This document shows positions 43,746 through 54,440 of a DNA stretch of 64,000 nt, one piece after another. Every line of letters begins with the position of its first letter. The first letter of the stretch is position 1. Position numbers and translations under genes: made by a program. The notes beneath the pieces were generated by a model. The model searched no databases, was not told the origin of the DNA, and saw only the letters and a list, made by a program, of their open reading frames with translations. Source of the DNA: Pisolithus tinctorius (lineage: Eukaryota; Basidiomycota; Agaricomycetes; Boletales; Pisolithaceae); NCBI GenBank assembly GCA_024663395.1, contig JANFAH010000107.1:62001-126000 (forward strand), in the 5' to 3' direction.

Positions 43746-44462
43746 TTTTGGCTCTGCCTTCTCCATGGGCAGAGTAGGTGGAGTTCCAGCCATAGCTGCA
43801 TGGGCTTTGGCTGCGTGAGAGGTGGACTTGGGACAGTCCTTGGCGGAGTGGCCAGCCTTGCCACAGCAGAGGCAGAGGTTGTTTTTCATCCTGCACTGTC
43901 ATTCAGCAGAGGTGAGTTTGCCATCCTTGCCCAGAAGATGGGCAATATCAGACTTGGGCAGATCTTTCTGCTTGCCCTTGCCCTTGGTGTTGGACCTTGG
44001 AGCAGAAGTGGAGGACAATGATTTAGTTTTATTGTCAGAGTTGGAAGACTGCAACTTGTTGGAGGTGGTCTTGGTGGTGCATGAGATCTCTGCTTTGTGC
44101 TCCCAGTAGTGCACATCAATGGTCTGGGTGAGTTCACAGAGTTGTGTGAGGGTAGAAGGCTTTCTGACATGAGCAATCTCATCCTTGATGCGGTCTGGAA
44201 GTCCACTATAGAAGTGGTGGCAGAGTGCACCAACACCATAGTCCTTGACTTGTGAAGCCCAGCGACTGAACTCCATGACATATTTGGTAATTCAAGAACC
44301 ATCCTCCATGGTGAGGTTCTTGAGTTGTTGGATGGCATCTGCTATGGCATCATGTGGACTGAAATTAGTTGTGAGCTCTTGTAAGAACTCATGGTAGTCA
44401 TCCATCCAGAGTGGGTGGTCATAGTTGTCAGGATTTAGTAGGTCTGGCTTGAACCAAGCCAG
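43739..44462 (-). pseudogene. gag: C2 gag, C-terminal part
   Basis: Minus-strand gag from within the capsid (FKPDLLNPDNYDHPLWMDD) to the CCHC knuckle and the heptamer at 43743-43749. The N-terminal third and the 5' LTR are missing; the break at 44462 falls after AAGCCAG, where C1 continues with GGCC. A stop near 44293 (TGA) lies inside the capsid. Confidence 0.8.
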
Positions 44463-44591
44463 AGACTATGCTTCACGTGACCCCCTATCATGTGATCTGC
44501 TGTCATGTGACCTTACCACTACCTCTTGACACTACACTTTTCGTAGTCAGTGGTAGTCAAAAATGTGCACTACAAAAGTGAAGCATAGTCT
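44463..44591. mobile_element. MITE-like element with 14-bp terminal inverted repeats
   Basis: AGACTATGCTTCAC (44463-44476) and GTGAAGCATAGTCT (44578-44591) are perfect inverted repeats 129 bp apart end to end. No ORF. No convincing TSD, since the left side is the C2 gag break. It may be a miniature inverted-repeat element or the end of a larger DNA transposon. Confidence 0.5.
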
Positions 44592-44819
44592 ACACTACAC
44601 AACACTAATGACAACTGCTACTTGTAATAATACTGCATTAATACCACAGGGAATGACAATGGAGTGATATGGTCATAATGAAAGTTGTAGCCCCTGATTG
44701 TGCAATCATGACAGTATGCTTATCTTATCAGAAAGTGGAAAATTGCGTGAGAAAAACACAGAATACCAAGAAAAACACAAGTGTATACACAAAATGTCGC
44801 TGGACCTGAATGTCAATTA
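44592..44819. other. AT-rich stretch, no gene seen
   Basis: Between the MITE-like hairpin and the minisatellite. No support for a gene. Confidence 0.4.
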
Positions 44820-45240
44820 GGATTGGAGAATCCCCAGGAGCCATGGAGAATCTCCAACATGACATGGAGAATCCCCAGCCAGCCATGGAGAATCCCCAGC
44901 ATGCCATGGAGAATCCCCAGGGGCCATGGAGAATCTCCAACATGACATGGAGAATGCCCAGCCAGCCATGGAGAATCCCCAGCATGTCATGGAGAATCCC
45001 CAGGGACTATGGAGAATCTCCATCATGATATGGAGAATGCCCAGCCAGCCATGGAGAATCCCCAGCATGCCATGGAGAATCTCCATCATGATATGGAGAA
45101 TCCCCAGGAGCCATGGAGAATCCCCAGCACACCATGGAGAATCTCCATTGTGACATGGAGAATCCCCAGCCAGGCATGGAGAATCCCCAGCCAGGCATGG
45201 AGAATCCCCAGCATGACATGGAGAATCCCCAGTGGGCTGC
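44820..45240. repeat. 21-bp minisatellite, about 20 units
   Basis: Tandem units of the type CATGGAGAATCCCCAGCATGA, diverged mainly at the last six bases and at CCCC versus CTCC. As 21 is a multiple of 3, all frames stay open and give heptapeptide repeats on both strands; that is a by-product of unit length. Single related units recur at 46264 and 46850-46910. Confidence 0.9.
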
Positions 45241-45245
45241 ATCAG

Positions 45246-45459
45246 GAAAACAAAACTTTTTCTAAGTGGTCTAATAGTCTACACTGCATCTATTGATGTC
45301 TTGATATTTGCAGCACTTTAGTGCTCATTGTCTAACATCATCTAATTCATGCTGTCTTACTGACACACTTTTTTTTTCTGTGGTCCTAATGTGGTCTGTA
45401 AGTGACTTATTGATATCTTCATGCCCACTATATCACTGTAACTCTTGATTCATAGTACT
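45246..45459. other. No gene seen
   Basis: AT-rich sequence with a T9 run near 45369. Nothing further supported. Confidence 0.4.
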
Positions 45460-46127
45460 TGTCACAACCATGCATTTACTCTAAGTCCCTACTCACTCCA
45501 CACCCCACTCCACTGCTCATTCACACTCTCTGCACCAACTCTGCCTGCACTCTACCATTTATGAGTCTCCTCCACTCTGCCTTCTGTTGGACTTGTACCA
45601 GTCTCTCATCAGACCATGCAGGCCATCCTTGTGCACCACATGGTCCATCACCTGGATTGTTTCCTTTTTGGCTTGTTCTGTGTTACCTGTCATATGTTCT
45701 CCATCTTCCCTTCATTCATCATCCAGAAAGTGTTACTTGAAAACTCATGAGTCTCCATATGTCAGTCCTGATTCCAGTTACTGCACCTCCATAGCAGCAT
45801 AAATGCATGTACAGTACTCCACTGTTCTTCAGTATGAATATCACCAAAGTTCCTACTCCATCTCTCTCCATCTTCTGCCTGTCAGAGTTATCTCCAAACA
45901 TCTGTCTGGTCTCTTCCTCTGAAATATGAGGGCTGACATCATGCAAGGGGGTAGTGCACAAGCTAAACCTGACACCCTCACCCTGCTCCATTTCTGCCTC
46001 AGCTGACTTTGTCCCTGCCAATCCTCCACTAGTCAGAGTTCCATTCATCTGTGTCAGACTTGCTTCCACACCTCTCTCCAGACCTGGTTAAGCATCAGAG
46101 TTGATTGGAGTAGGCTCAGACTTGACA
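45460..46127 (+). repeat. Family B solo LTR, diverged
   Basis: 668 bp, TGTCACAACC...CTTGACA. Flanks GTACT (45455-45459) and GTGCT (46128-46132), a 5-bp TSD with one transition. More diverged than other B copies (start motif AGTATGAATAT). Confidence 0.82.
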
Positions 46128-46302
46128 GTGCTCTATAGAACCATATGTGTCTTGCTTAATTCACTTGCTCTATATGTTCCTTGGCATCCATTCCACTTAT
46201 ACATCTACCTTTCTGAGATAAGTTGTCATTAGAACAGTTAGAACAACCACTGTTTTCCTGATGCATGGAGAATCCCCACCAGGACATGGCCTGGTAAAGT
46301 GG
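46128..46302. other. No gene seen
   Basis: Unique-looking sequence between the solo LTR and the second minisatellite, ending with one unit of the 21-bp repeat at 46264. Confidence 0.4.
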
Positions 46303-46778
46303 GTCTATTTAGCCTGGGGAAAACCCAGGTTCACCCTGGAAAGGGGTCTAATTAGCCTATGGGAAGCCCATGTTCTGCCTGGAAAGCAGGTCTATTTATC
46401 CTGGGGAAACCCAGGTCAGCCTAGAATGTAGGTCTATTTAGCCTGGGGAGTCCAGGTTCACCCTGGAGAGCAGGTCTATTTAGCCTGGGAAATCCCAGGT
46501 TCACCTGGAAAGCAGGTCTATTTAGCCTGGGGAAAGCCCAGGTTCACCTGGAAAGCAGGTCTATTTAGCCTGGGGAAAGCCCAGGATCAGCCTGGAAAGC
46601 AGGTCTATTTAGCCTGGGGAAAGCCCAGGATCAGCCTGGAAAGCAGGTCTATTTAGCCTGGGGAAAGCCCAGGATCAACCTGGAAAGCAGGTCTATTTAG
46701 CCTGGGGAAAGCCCAGGATCAACCTGGAAAGGGGGTCTATTTAGCCTGGAGAAAGTCCAACTTGGACCCCAGCTACCC
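46303..46778. repeat. 42-44 bp minisatellite, 11 units
   Basis: GTCTATTTAGCCTGGGG recurs at 46303, 46346, 46390, 46432, 46474, 46516, 46559, 46603, 46647, 46691 and 46735. Units contain an AGCCTGGGGAAAGCCCAGG inverted segment, so each can fold. The last five units are nearly identical, suggesting recent amplification at the right end. Confidence 0.9.
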
Positions 46779-46989
46779 TTTCATTTGATGTATAATATAT
46801 ATATATTACGGAGAAAATGTTTTCTCCAACTATATCAAATTGCTGCCCTGGAGAATCTCCAGCTAGGGAATGGAGAATCTCCAGGAATGGTGGTGGAGAA
46901 TCCCCAAAAGTTGGGAATTCCCAACAAAATGACACCTATTAGGTTAATACTTATATCAAAATCTCCAGACCTAATAGGTCTCCAAGGGG

Positions 46990-49110
46990 GGTTGACTGAA
47001 GTGGATTACTGCTATTTAAACGAGCATACTGTAAAGAACTTGTACCTGCTCCCTTTAATATCTCAACTTGTGGACAAGTTGAAAGGTTGCAAACTCTTCA
47101 CGAAGATGGATCTTCATTGGGGTTACAACAATGTTAGGATCAAAGAAGGAGATGAATGGAAAGCTGCCTTCATATGCCATCATGGTGCTTTTGAGCCCCT
47201 GGTCATGTTCTTTGGGCTTTGTAACTTGCCTGCTACATTCCAGAACATGATGAATGATATCTTTGGTGATATGGAAGATGTGCTTGTTGTCTACATTGAT
47301 GACCTAATGATATTTACAAAGATGGACAATCAGGAGGAACATGATAAGATCATGCTGGAGGTGCTTAGAAGGCTGAAAATAAATGATTTGTTTGTCAAAC
47401 CCCAGAAGTGTATCTTTGGACAGCAAGAGGTGGACTTCTCAGGAATGATCATTGGTGTTAATGGAGTACAAATGGACCCTGCCAAAATCTCTGCTGTGCA
47501 GGATTGGCCTGTACCTACCAATGTTCATGGAGTTCGTGGCTTCCTCGGCCTAGCAAACTTTTACCAACATTTTGTTAAGGACTTCACACAGATTGCAAAA
47601 CCCCTGAACAATCTCACCAAGAAGGACCTTCCATTCATATGGGATGACAAGTGTCAGATGGCATTTGACATGCTAAAAGAAGCCTTCACCACTGCCCCTA
47701 TCCTTATGTTCCCCAATCAGGATTGGAAGTTTCAGTTAGAAATGGATGCTTCAGACTATGCCACTGGAGCAGTGCTCTCAGTAGAACGTGACGACAGTCT
47801 CTGGAGACCTGTTGCCTACTCCAGTCACTCTCTGTCTGGGGCTGAACTTAACTATACAGTTCACAACAAGGAAATGCTGGCCATTATCCATGTGCTAGAG
47901 CAATGGCATCATTACCTCGAGGTGACCCTATACCAGTTTGAAATTTGGATGGATCATCATAACCTCAAGTGGTTCATGACCACACAGCAACTTCAACCAC
48001 ACCAAGCACACTGGGCACAGTACTTTAGTTGGTTTAACTGTGTTATAGTTCACAAACCTGGAGTCATGATGGGAAGACCAGATGCCCTGTCAAGATGGGA
48101 GGACTTTGTAGAAGGAAAAGAACAGGCAAAGTCAGAAGAGTCCCTGTTTATAAGTCCAAGCCAAGTCCACTTGGTAAAACTAGAAAATCCCATCATGGAA
48201 GACCTGCAGACCAAGTCCACTAGAGCCAAAGGAGTTCCCACTGGATGTGAGCTCCAAGGTGGTCTTCATTATGATAGAGAAAAGGTCTGGGTGCCTAGTG
48301 CACTTAGGAGGAAGCTACTTAATGCTCTTCATGACTCTCCCCTAGCAGGACATTGCAGAATAAAAGGAACTTAGGAGTTGATCACATGCTGGTTCATGTG
48401 GTCTACCTTAAGACCCGATGTAGAGGAGTACATAAAGCATTGTCAAACATGTCAAGCCAGCAAGTCTGGGAACAGGCCACCTGCAGGAGAACTCAAACCC
48501 TTACCTGTCCCTGATGGGCCTTGGAGAGAGTTAATGACTGACTTTATGGGCCTTGGAGTCAAGGGATCTTCTGGAAAGTCCCATGTCCTAGTTATCATCA
48601 ACAGGTTCTCCAAGGAAGCAGAGTTTATCCCCTGCACTGTGGAAGAAACAGCTGCTAGCACAGCTTGTCTTTACCTGACACATGTTTGGAAACACCATGG
48701 ACTTCTGGACTCTATCATATCAGATTGAGGCCCTCAGTTTGCCTCTGCTTTTATGAAGGAACTATTTAAAATGCTGGGAGTAAAGGAAAAACTTTCTATG
48801 GCTTTCCACCCACAGACAGATGGACAAATGGAGCAGTTGAACCATGATATCCAGCAGTATTTACAGATGTATGCCAACCAGCAACAGGTTCGCTGGGAGG
48901 AATGGCTACCTTTGGCTCAGTTTGCATACAACAACTCTACCTCCTCTTCTACTGGCAAGTGCCCCTTCAAAGTTACTTGATCCTATAGACCTAGGATGGG
49001 CATCGAACCGATGACTTCGAAGGTAGAAGCAGCAGAGGAAGTCACCAAATCTTGGTGCTAGGTCTTCCAAGATGTAAATGCAAACCTCACCAAAGCACAT
49101 TCCTGGCAGA
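46990..49110 (+). pseudogene. pol: Gypsy G pol, RT-RNase H-integrase, left part
   Basis: Plus-strand chromovirus pol starting inside RT (YLNEHTVKN), so gag, protease and 5' LTR are missing. RT has LFTKMDLHWGYNNVRI and an intact VVYIDDLMIF; RNase H EMDASDYATGA and DHHNLKWF; integrase finger HDSPLAGHC ... CQTCQASK, core LMTDFMGL, ISD*GPQF, FHPQTDGQMEQ. Stops: TAG 48372-48374, TGA 48726-48728 (Arg position), then 48978 and 49062 regions. The frame runs to 49110, where copia H interrupts it, and resumes at 53850. A different chromovirus lineage from C and D. Confidence 0.88.
49106..49110. repeat. TSD GCAGA of copia H, left copy
   Basis: GCAGA at 49106-49110 and 53845-53849, a perfect 5-bp duplication inside the G integrase frame. 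Confidence 0.95.
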
Positions 49111-49318
49111 TGTTGTATATTCTGTCTTTCATGTTATACTTCCATCTACATCCCACTTAGTATTATGGTACGCATTTAGCCATATTACATAATCATGTTT
49201 GTTTTTGTACTCGAGTAGCATACTCACACCTCAGTTGGCTACTTAACCCAACTGAGGTGAGCACTTCCTACATCCTGTCTTTACACTCAGCTAATAGCCC
49301 TGTAGTATATATTCTACA
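49111..49318 (+). repeat. H 5' LTR
   Basis: TGTTGTATATTC...TATTCTACA, 208 bp. Contains an inverted repeat CCTCAGTTGG/CCAACTGAGG (about 49231-49257) and an imperfect palindrome near the end (TGTAGTATATATTCTACA). Confidence 0.95.
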
Positions 49319-49331
49319 GGTTATGAGCCCC
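49319..49331 (+). other. H primer-binding site, tRNA-iMet anticodon type
   Basis: GGTTATGAGCCCC directly follows the LTR. GGTTATGAGCCC is the complement of the anticodon-loop region of initiator tRNA-Met (CAU anticodon flanked by GGGCU and AACC) rather than its 3' end. Copia of Drosophila uses a half-molecule of this tRNA in this way. Confidence 0.7.
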
Positions 49332-49361
49332 ATTGCTCACTAACTGGGAAGTCGTAGCAAC

Positions 49362-52300
49362 ATGTCGTTCACATCCAAGCTCAGAGATGATTTCCTTAAG
49401 GTCCCAAAGCTCTCAGCAGATGGAGAGAACTGGGTAACACACAAGGACAGGCTAATGTGGTCTTTGAATGCTCATGGGCTGCTCGGGTACATAGATGGTA
49501 CTGAGACAATGCCAGTTGACCCCAAGACACTACTAAACTGGAGCAAGAGCTGGATACCTGTCTCTGCAGAGGAGAAAAAGGAAGTGACGAACTACCAAGC
49601 TACTCTAAAAGAATGGAGGCTCAGCCAAGCCATTGTCAAGCAACAAATCACTGGCACAATCCCTGACATGCTGTTCATCCAAATAAAGAGTCTTGCTACT
49701 GCACTCGATATCTGGACATACCTATCCAACCTCTTTGAGAAGTGCTCTTGTGTTGTATCAGTCAAACTGCTGAAGAAGCTCCAAACTATAAAATGCACGG
49801 AGAAAGGAAATGTCAGGGAACACTTTGACAAAATGCAGCAAATACACAAACAACTTGCCTCAATGGGCCAAGCCCCGACAGATGAAAGCTATATGGCTAT
49901 GGTCATGACATCCCTCCCAAGCTCTTATGACTCTGTCATTGGAGCAATGTCCACACTTGCAAAAGTCTCCACTTCCACTACCCTAACCACTGTGACTCTC
50001 ATGGATGCAGTACAAGACGAGTATGACCATTGTGCCACAAAGCAGAAGAAGTCTAGCAATGCAGATGACACAGCATACTCGGCTGGAGGAAAGCAGAAGA
50101 AGTTTGCTGGAACTTGCTACAAATGTGGAAAACGTGGGCACCGAGCTCATGAATGCAGGTCAAGTGGGGATGACTCACAAAGTGGAGGGAAGGCTCTGAA
50201 CAAAGGGAAACAAAAAGAGCATGCAGTGGTGGCCAAGGATGACAGCAGCAGCGACCCAGATGGGGTATGGCTCACACATATCAATGACAGCTATGAAGCT
50301 GAGGTCAATGAAGCTCAACCATCCCCAGAGACATTCGCTACTGGTGCGTACACGAGACCACCGAGCTACACTACTCTGTACAACTCTGGAGCCTCTCGTC
50401 ACATGTTGTCATACAAGGAAAACTTTGTCAACTATAAGCCCATTACTCCCAAACCCATCACTGCAGCAGACAAACAAACCTTCGAAGCCATTGGAAAAGG
50501 AGATGTGTACATATCCCTACCAAATGGCAACTCACCAACTCGTATCCTCTTGAAGGATGTCCTCCATACACCTAAGATCGGCATGACCCTGGTATCCATT
50601 AGCTGCCTGGATGCAAATGGATATGCCATACTCTTCCATGACTCATGCTGCAAGATCTTTAATGGACAAAAGAAACTCCTTGGGGAAGTACCAGTCAGCA
50701 GCAGCCTCTATACAACCAAAGCCATGCAGAAGGTTTATGCAGGCTTGGCAAACTCGAGAGTAACCCTTACCATGGAAGATATCCATGCACAGCTCAGCCA
50801 TATATCACCAGACACTATTAAACAAATGCTAAAGGACAGCATTGTAACTGGAATAAGCCTAGACCCTTCCCATGCAACAATTGAATCTTGCGATGCATGT
50901 GAGTATGCCAAGGCAACCTGAAAACCCATAGGAAAAATCTGAGACCCCCCACACTGAGACAAGGTTGGTGATGAAATCCATACAGACTTATGGGGACCAT
51001 CCCCTGTCCAAACGAATGCAAGAAGTCAGTATTTTGTGTCATACACCGATGACCATACTCACTTTACAAGCCTGTATCTCCTGAAGTCAAAGGATGAAAC
51101 CTTCGAGTCCTACCAGAAGTATGAAGCCTGGCTGCTGACACAGTTCAACACAAAGGTTAAAAGGCTTCGCTCAGACCAGGGTGGGGAATTCCTAAGCAAA
51201 GAGTTTTTACATCATCTCAGGCTGAAAGGAACAGAGAGAAAGCTCACAGCGCACGATACACCACAGCATAATGGTGTTGCTGAAAGGCTGAACCGCACAC
51301 TTGTCGAATGCATATGCGCCATGCTAAATGCAAGTGGCCTCCCAAAGTCACTATGGGGAGAAGCCATAATGCATGTGAACTGGTTAAAGAACCGAACCTC
51401 CACCCACACACTCGACAAAAAGACACCCTACGAAATGCTGTATAAAAAGAAACCAGATCTATCTAATCTACCAATCTGGGGCTGCCATGTCAAGGTCCAC
51501 ACAGCTGATGGTTCGAAACTGGACATGTGCATGAAGGATGGTCACTGGGTGGGCTTCGATAAGGACACAAATGCACACAGAATTTATTTCAAGGACTCAT
51601 GATGTGTGGGTGTCGAACGAAATGTCCAATTCAGCTCACAGGAGGTCACCATTCCTATCGGCATGCAGCTTGAGGGGGAGAAATACATCACAGATGATGA
51701 AGGAGCATCATCCACCCCACACATAGCTGGTAAAAACAATCAGCATGCCATACAAACCACAGAAAGTGCACCTACAACACCAAGTACTCCCATTGACCAC
51801 CTTGGACCAAGGTTCGAACCTGCAGCACCCACCTGTCACTCTGGCCGCACATGTGTTGAGTCAGCATATGTACAGCGCCTGCGTGAGGGCGAGGGAACAT
51901 ACGACGGACGAATTCCACTACCTACACTACCATTACCTCAGGGAATACAACCAGGCTCATGACAAGAGGAGAATAGAGAGACAGCAAACCTGGGCACAAT
52001 GGGGGTGATGGATGAAGATGATGATGAAGTTTTCACCTCAGTTGCTGGGACTGTGGAGCTAGAAGGGACAGATCCCATCACGATCGAAGATGCTCATGTG
52101 AGACCTGATTGGTCAAAGTGGGAGGAAGCAATTAATAAAGAACTTACCTTGTTGGATGAAGCACAAACATGGAGCATCATTGAGAGACTGTGCAGTGTCA
52201 ACATGGTCGGCTGTAAATGGGTATTTCATATCAAATGAAACATGGAGGGAGAAGTTGAAAAATACAAAGCGCAACTCGTAGCAAAAGGCTACTCGCAGGT

Positions 52301-53629
52301 CCATGGCATCGACTACTATGATACCTACACACCTGTCACATGCATGGCATCTATCCACACCATCCTCACTATTGCAGCACAGAACGACTGGGATGTTGAT
52401 GTTTTCGACTTCCAGAGCACTTTCCTAAATGGGAAGTTGGATGACGATGAAGTAATCTACATGCAACTGCCACCCGGACTATCAGTTAACAGCAAATATA
52501 AAAATCCTGTCGCCCAACTGCATGTAGTGCTTTACGGATCAAAGCAAGGAGGTGGTACAAGCAGCTGTGTGCTGCACTCACTACACTTGGTATGCATCAT
52601 GCTGAAGCCAACTGGGGTGTTTTCTTCATGCACACAGGCCAGGACATCCTACTCCTCGCATCGCACGTCGACGACTGCACCATCACCAGCAATAACCCTA
52701 GCTTAATTAAAAGATTCAAATCTGAAGTGGCTGCAAACTTCAAGTTAACAGATTTAGGCCCCATTTCATCCCTACTCAGAATAAAAGTCGTGCATAATCG
52801 CTCAGCATGCATGCTCTCACTCTCGCAGGCATCCTACATCAAATCTATGCTGTCAAAATATAATTTTGTAGATCTATGGCCCATCGTGACACCTATGGAC
52901 CCCTCAGTCCAGTTCTCGACTGCCCAGTGCCTGAAAACACATGCTGAGGCTGCGTGCATGAAAAACGTGCCATATCGTGAAGCCATTGGCTTGCTGATGC
53001 ACCTAGCAGTCGCCACACACCCCGATGTGGCTTTTGCTGTTGCAATGTTGTCGCAATTCTGCAATAACCCCAGGTTAGCACATTGGGAGGGCGTAAAAAG
53101 AATATTTAGATACCTTTTAGGCATGAAAGGGCTGGCATTGATGTTCGGAGGGGATAGATATGGCCTCGAGGGCTATACAGATGCAGATGGTGCCTTGCAG
53201 GAGCACAGGCACACCATTTCTGGCTACACCTTCCTGCTCAATGGCAGAGCAATCTCCTGGGCCTCAAAGAAACAAGAACTAATTACTTTATCTACTACGG
53301 AAGCTGAATATGTTGCCGCCACTCATGCTGCAAAAGAAGCCATCTGGCTTCATCGCCTCATCCAAGAGTTGTTCCGCCCACTCTCACTCCCAACCACAAT
53401 TTATTGTGACAATCAGTCTGCAATTGCGCTCGCTCACCATGGCAATTACCATGCCCATACAAAACACATAGATGTTTGTTATCGTTTTATATGCTATGCT
53501 ATTGATAATGGCTTGCTTCGCCTCATCTACTGTCCTACTGGCAGTATGGTTGCAGATACCCTTACCAAGGCTCTTCCAAACATCAAAGCCAAGCACTTTG
53601 CTTACAAGCTTGGACTCCGTGATGTTTGA
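49362..53629 (+). pseudogene. gag-pol: H Gag-Pol polyprotein
   Basis: Starts MSFTSKLRDDFLKV at 49362. Gag of UBN2/Retrotran_gag type with knuckle CYKCGKRGHRAHEC; protease site LYNSGASRHM (expected DSG, Asp to Asn); integrase finger IHAQLSHI ... CDACEYAK, core HTDLWGP, RSDQGGEF, NGVAERLNRTLVE (D, D, E kept); RT with LVAKGYSQVHGIDY, MQLPPG and ASHVDDC; RNase H GYTDADGA, STTEAEYVA and YCDNQSA; last stop 53627. In-frame TGA at 50919, 50940, 50955, 51600, 51960 and 52236, all at plausible Arg codons. A frameshift near 52553 separates RT segments. Coding capacity is otherwise complete. Confidence 0.92.
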
Positions 53630-53636
53630 GGGGGAG

Positions 53637-53844
53637 TGTTGTATATTCTGTCTTTCATGTTATACTTCCATCTACATCCCACTTAGTATTATGGTACGCA
53701 TTTAGCCATATTACATAATCATGTTTGTTTTTGTACTCGAGTAGCATACTCACACCTCAGTTGGCTACTTAACCCAACTGAGGTGAGCACTTCCTACATC
53801 CTGTCTTTACACTCAGCTAATAGCCCTGTAGTATATATTCTACA
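53637..53844 (+). repeat. H 3' LTR
   Basis: 208 bp, preceded by the purine tract GAGGGGGAG (53628-53636). I saw no difference from the 5' LTR. Confidence 0.95.
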
Positions 53845-53849
53845 GCAGA

Positions 53850-54301
53850 AGCAACAAGTGGATAGACACCACTCATCTGCTCCTTCCTACTCTGTTGGAT
53901 CACAGGTCTGGCTAGCTACAGACCATCTGTCCTTGAAAGAACAGCAGAGCCATAAACTTTCCAAAAAGTGGATTGGTCCATATGAAGTTCTAGAGGCACT
54001 TCCAAATGCTCTTAAGTTAAAGTTGCTGTGCAACATGAGGATCCACCCAGTTGTAAATGTCTCACAGGTTAAACCCTATCTTGGTGCTCTTGATGGGCAG
54101 CCTGTTAACAGGCCTGGACTGCAGAGGGTTACTGATGAAGGAGATGTTGAATATGAGGTTGAATATGTTGCTGACTCCCATTTGAAATGCAGAGCTCTTC
54201 AATTCCTCATGCATTGGAGGGGATACCCTGAAGAAGATCATACTTGGGAGCCAGCCTCTGCCTTGAAGAATTCGCAGTCAGCGATCAAGGATTTTTATTG
54301 A
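53850..54301 (+). pseudogene. pol: Gypsy G pol, integrase C-terminus and chromodomain
   Basis: Continues the G integrase after the copia insertion: KQQVDRHHSSAPSYSVGSQV, WLATDHLSLKEQQSHKLSKKWIG (SH3-like), HPVVNVSQVKPYLG, then a chromodomain (EGDVEYEVEYVADSHLK ... FLMHWRGYPEEDHTWEPAS) ending at 54299-54301. This part has no stop. The chromodomain aromatic residues are kept (Tyr, Trp, Trp). Confidence 0.9.
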
Positions 54302-54440
54302 TCCCACCCTGGGGCACCCTGTAAATTATCTCTCCTTTTGTTGGAAAGCTTTGACAGCTTGTTCATGCCCATACCGGAACTGTTTACTACCATTCATCCT
54401 ATCTGGTCTCACCTGGAAGTTGAGCCTTAGGAGGGGATAG
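54302..54440 (+). other. Gypsy G 3' untranslated part with polypurine tract
   Basis: Ends AGGAGGGGATAG (54429-54440) next to the LTR start. No ORF. Confidence 0.65.

Larger units (their letters stand above)
30115..44462 (-). mobile_element. C2, Ty3/gypsy chromovirus, 5' truncated and split
   Basis: Minus-strand sister of C1: 3' LTR 30115-30849, polypurine tract, antisense accessory gene, pol and gag. The pol is split at RT by an inverted D-family LTR (34590-42145), itself split by complete element D. The 5' end is lost at 44462 within gag, where a MITE-like hairpin begins, so 5' LTR and TSD are missing (the left flank is GGAGA at 30110-30114). Catalytic losses differ from C1: protease DSG is NSG and the RNase H Asp is Asn, while the RT box YLDD is intact. 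Confidence 0.9.
49111..53844 (+). mobile_element. H, Ty1/copia retrotransposon, complete
   Basis: 4734 bp with 208-bp LTRs (49111-49318, 53637-53844) that read as identical and the perfect TSD GCAGA. Single gag-pol frame in copia order (Gag, protease, integrase, RT, RNase H). It is broken by six in-frame TGA codons and at least one frameshift, and the protease Asp is lost. The LTRs say recent insertion while the body says defective, so it probably moved as a non-autonomous copy or was mutated selectively. Confidence 0.96.

Noticed and set aside
44817..45242. 141-residue repetitive ORFs on both strands
   Set aside because: A 21-bp tandem unit keeps all frames open by arithmetic; no start context or unique sequence supports a gene.
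46303..46778. CRISPR-like array appearance of the 44-bp repeats
   Set aside because: There are no unique spacers; the whole unit repeats, and the context is a eukaryotic retroelement cluster.
48990..49066. A 77-nt stretch on the minus strand with a terminal stem and GGTTCGATGCC resembling a tRNA T-arm, next to the copia insertion
   Set aside because: The plus-strand frame reads as gypsy G integrase (SYRPRMGIEP, SKVEAAEEVTKS, VFQDVNANLTKAH) and is continuous with coding sequence on both sides. D and anticodon arms do not fold properly.
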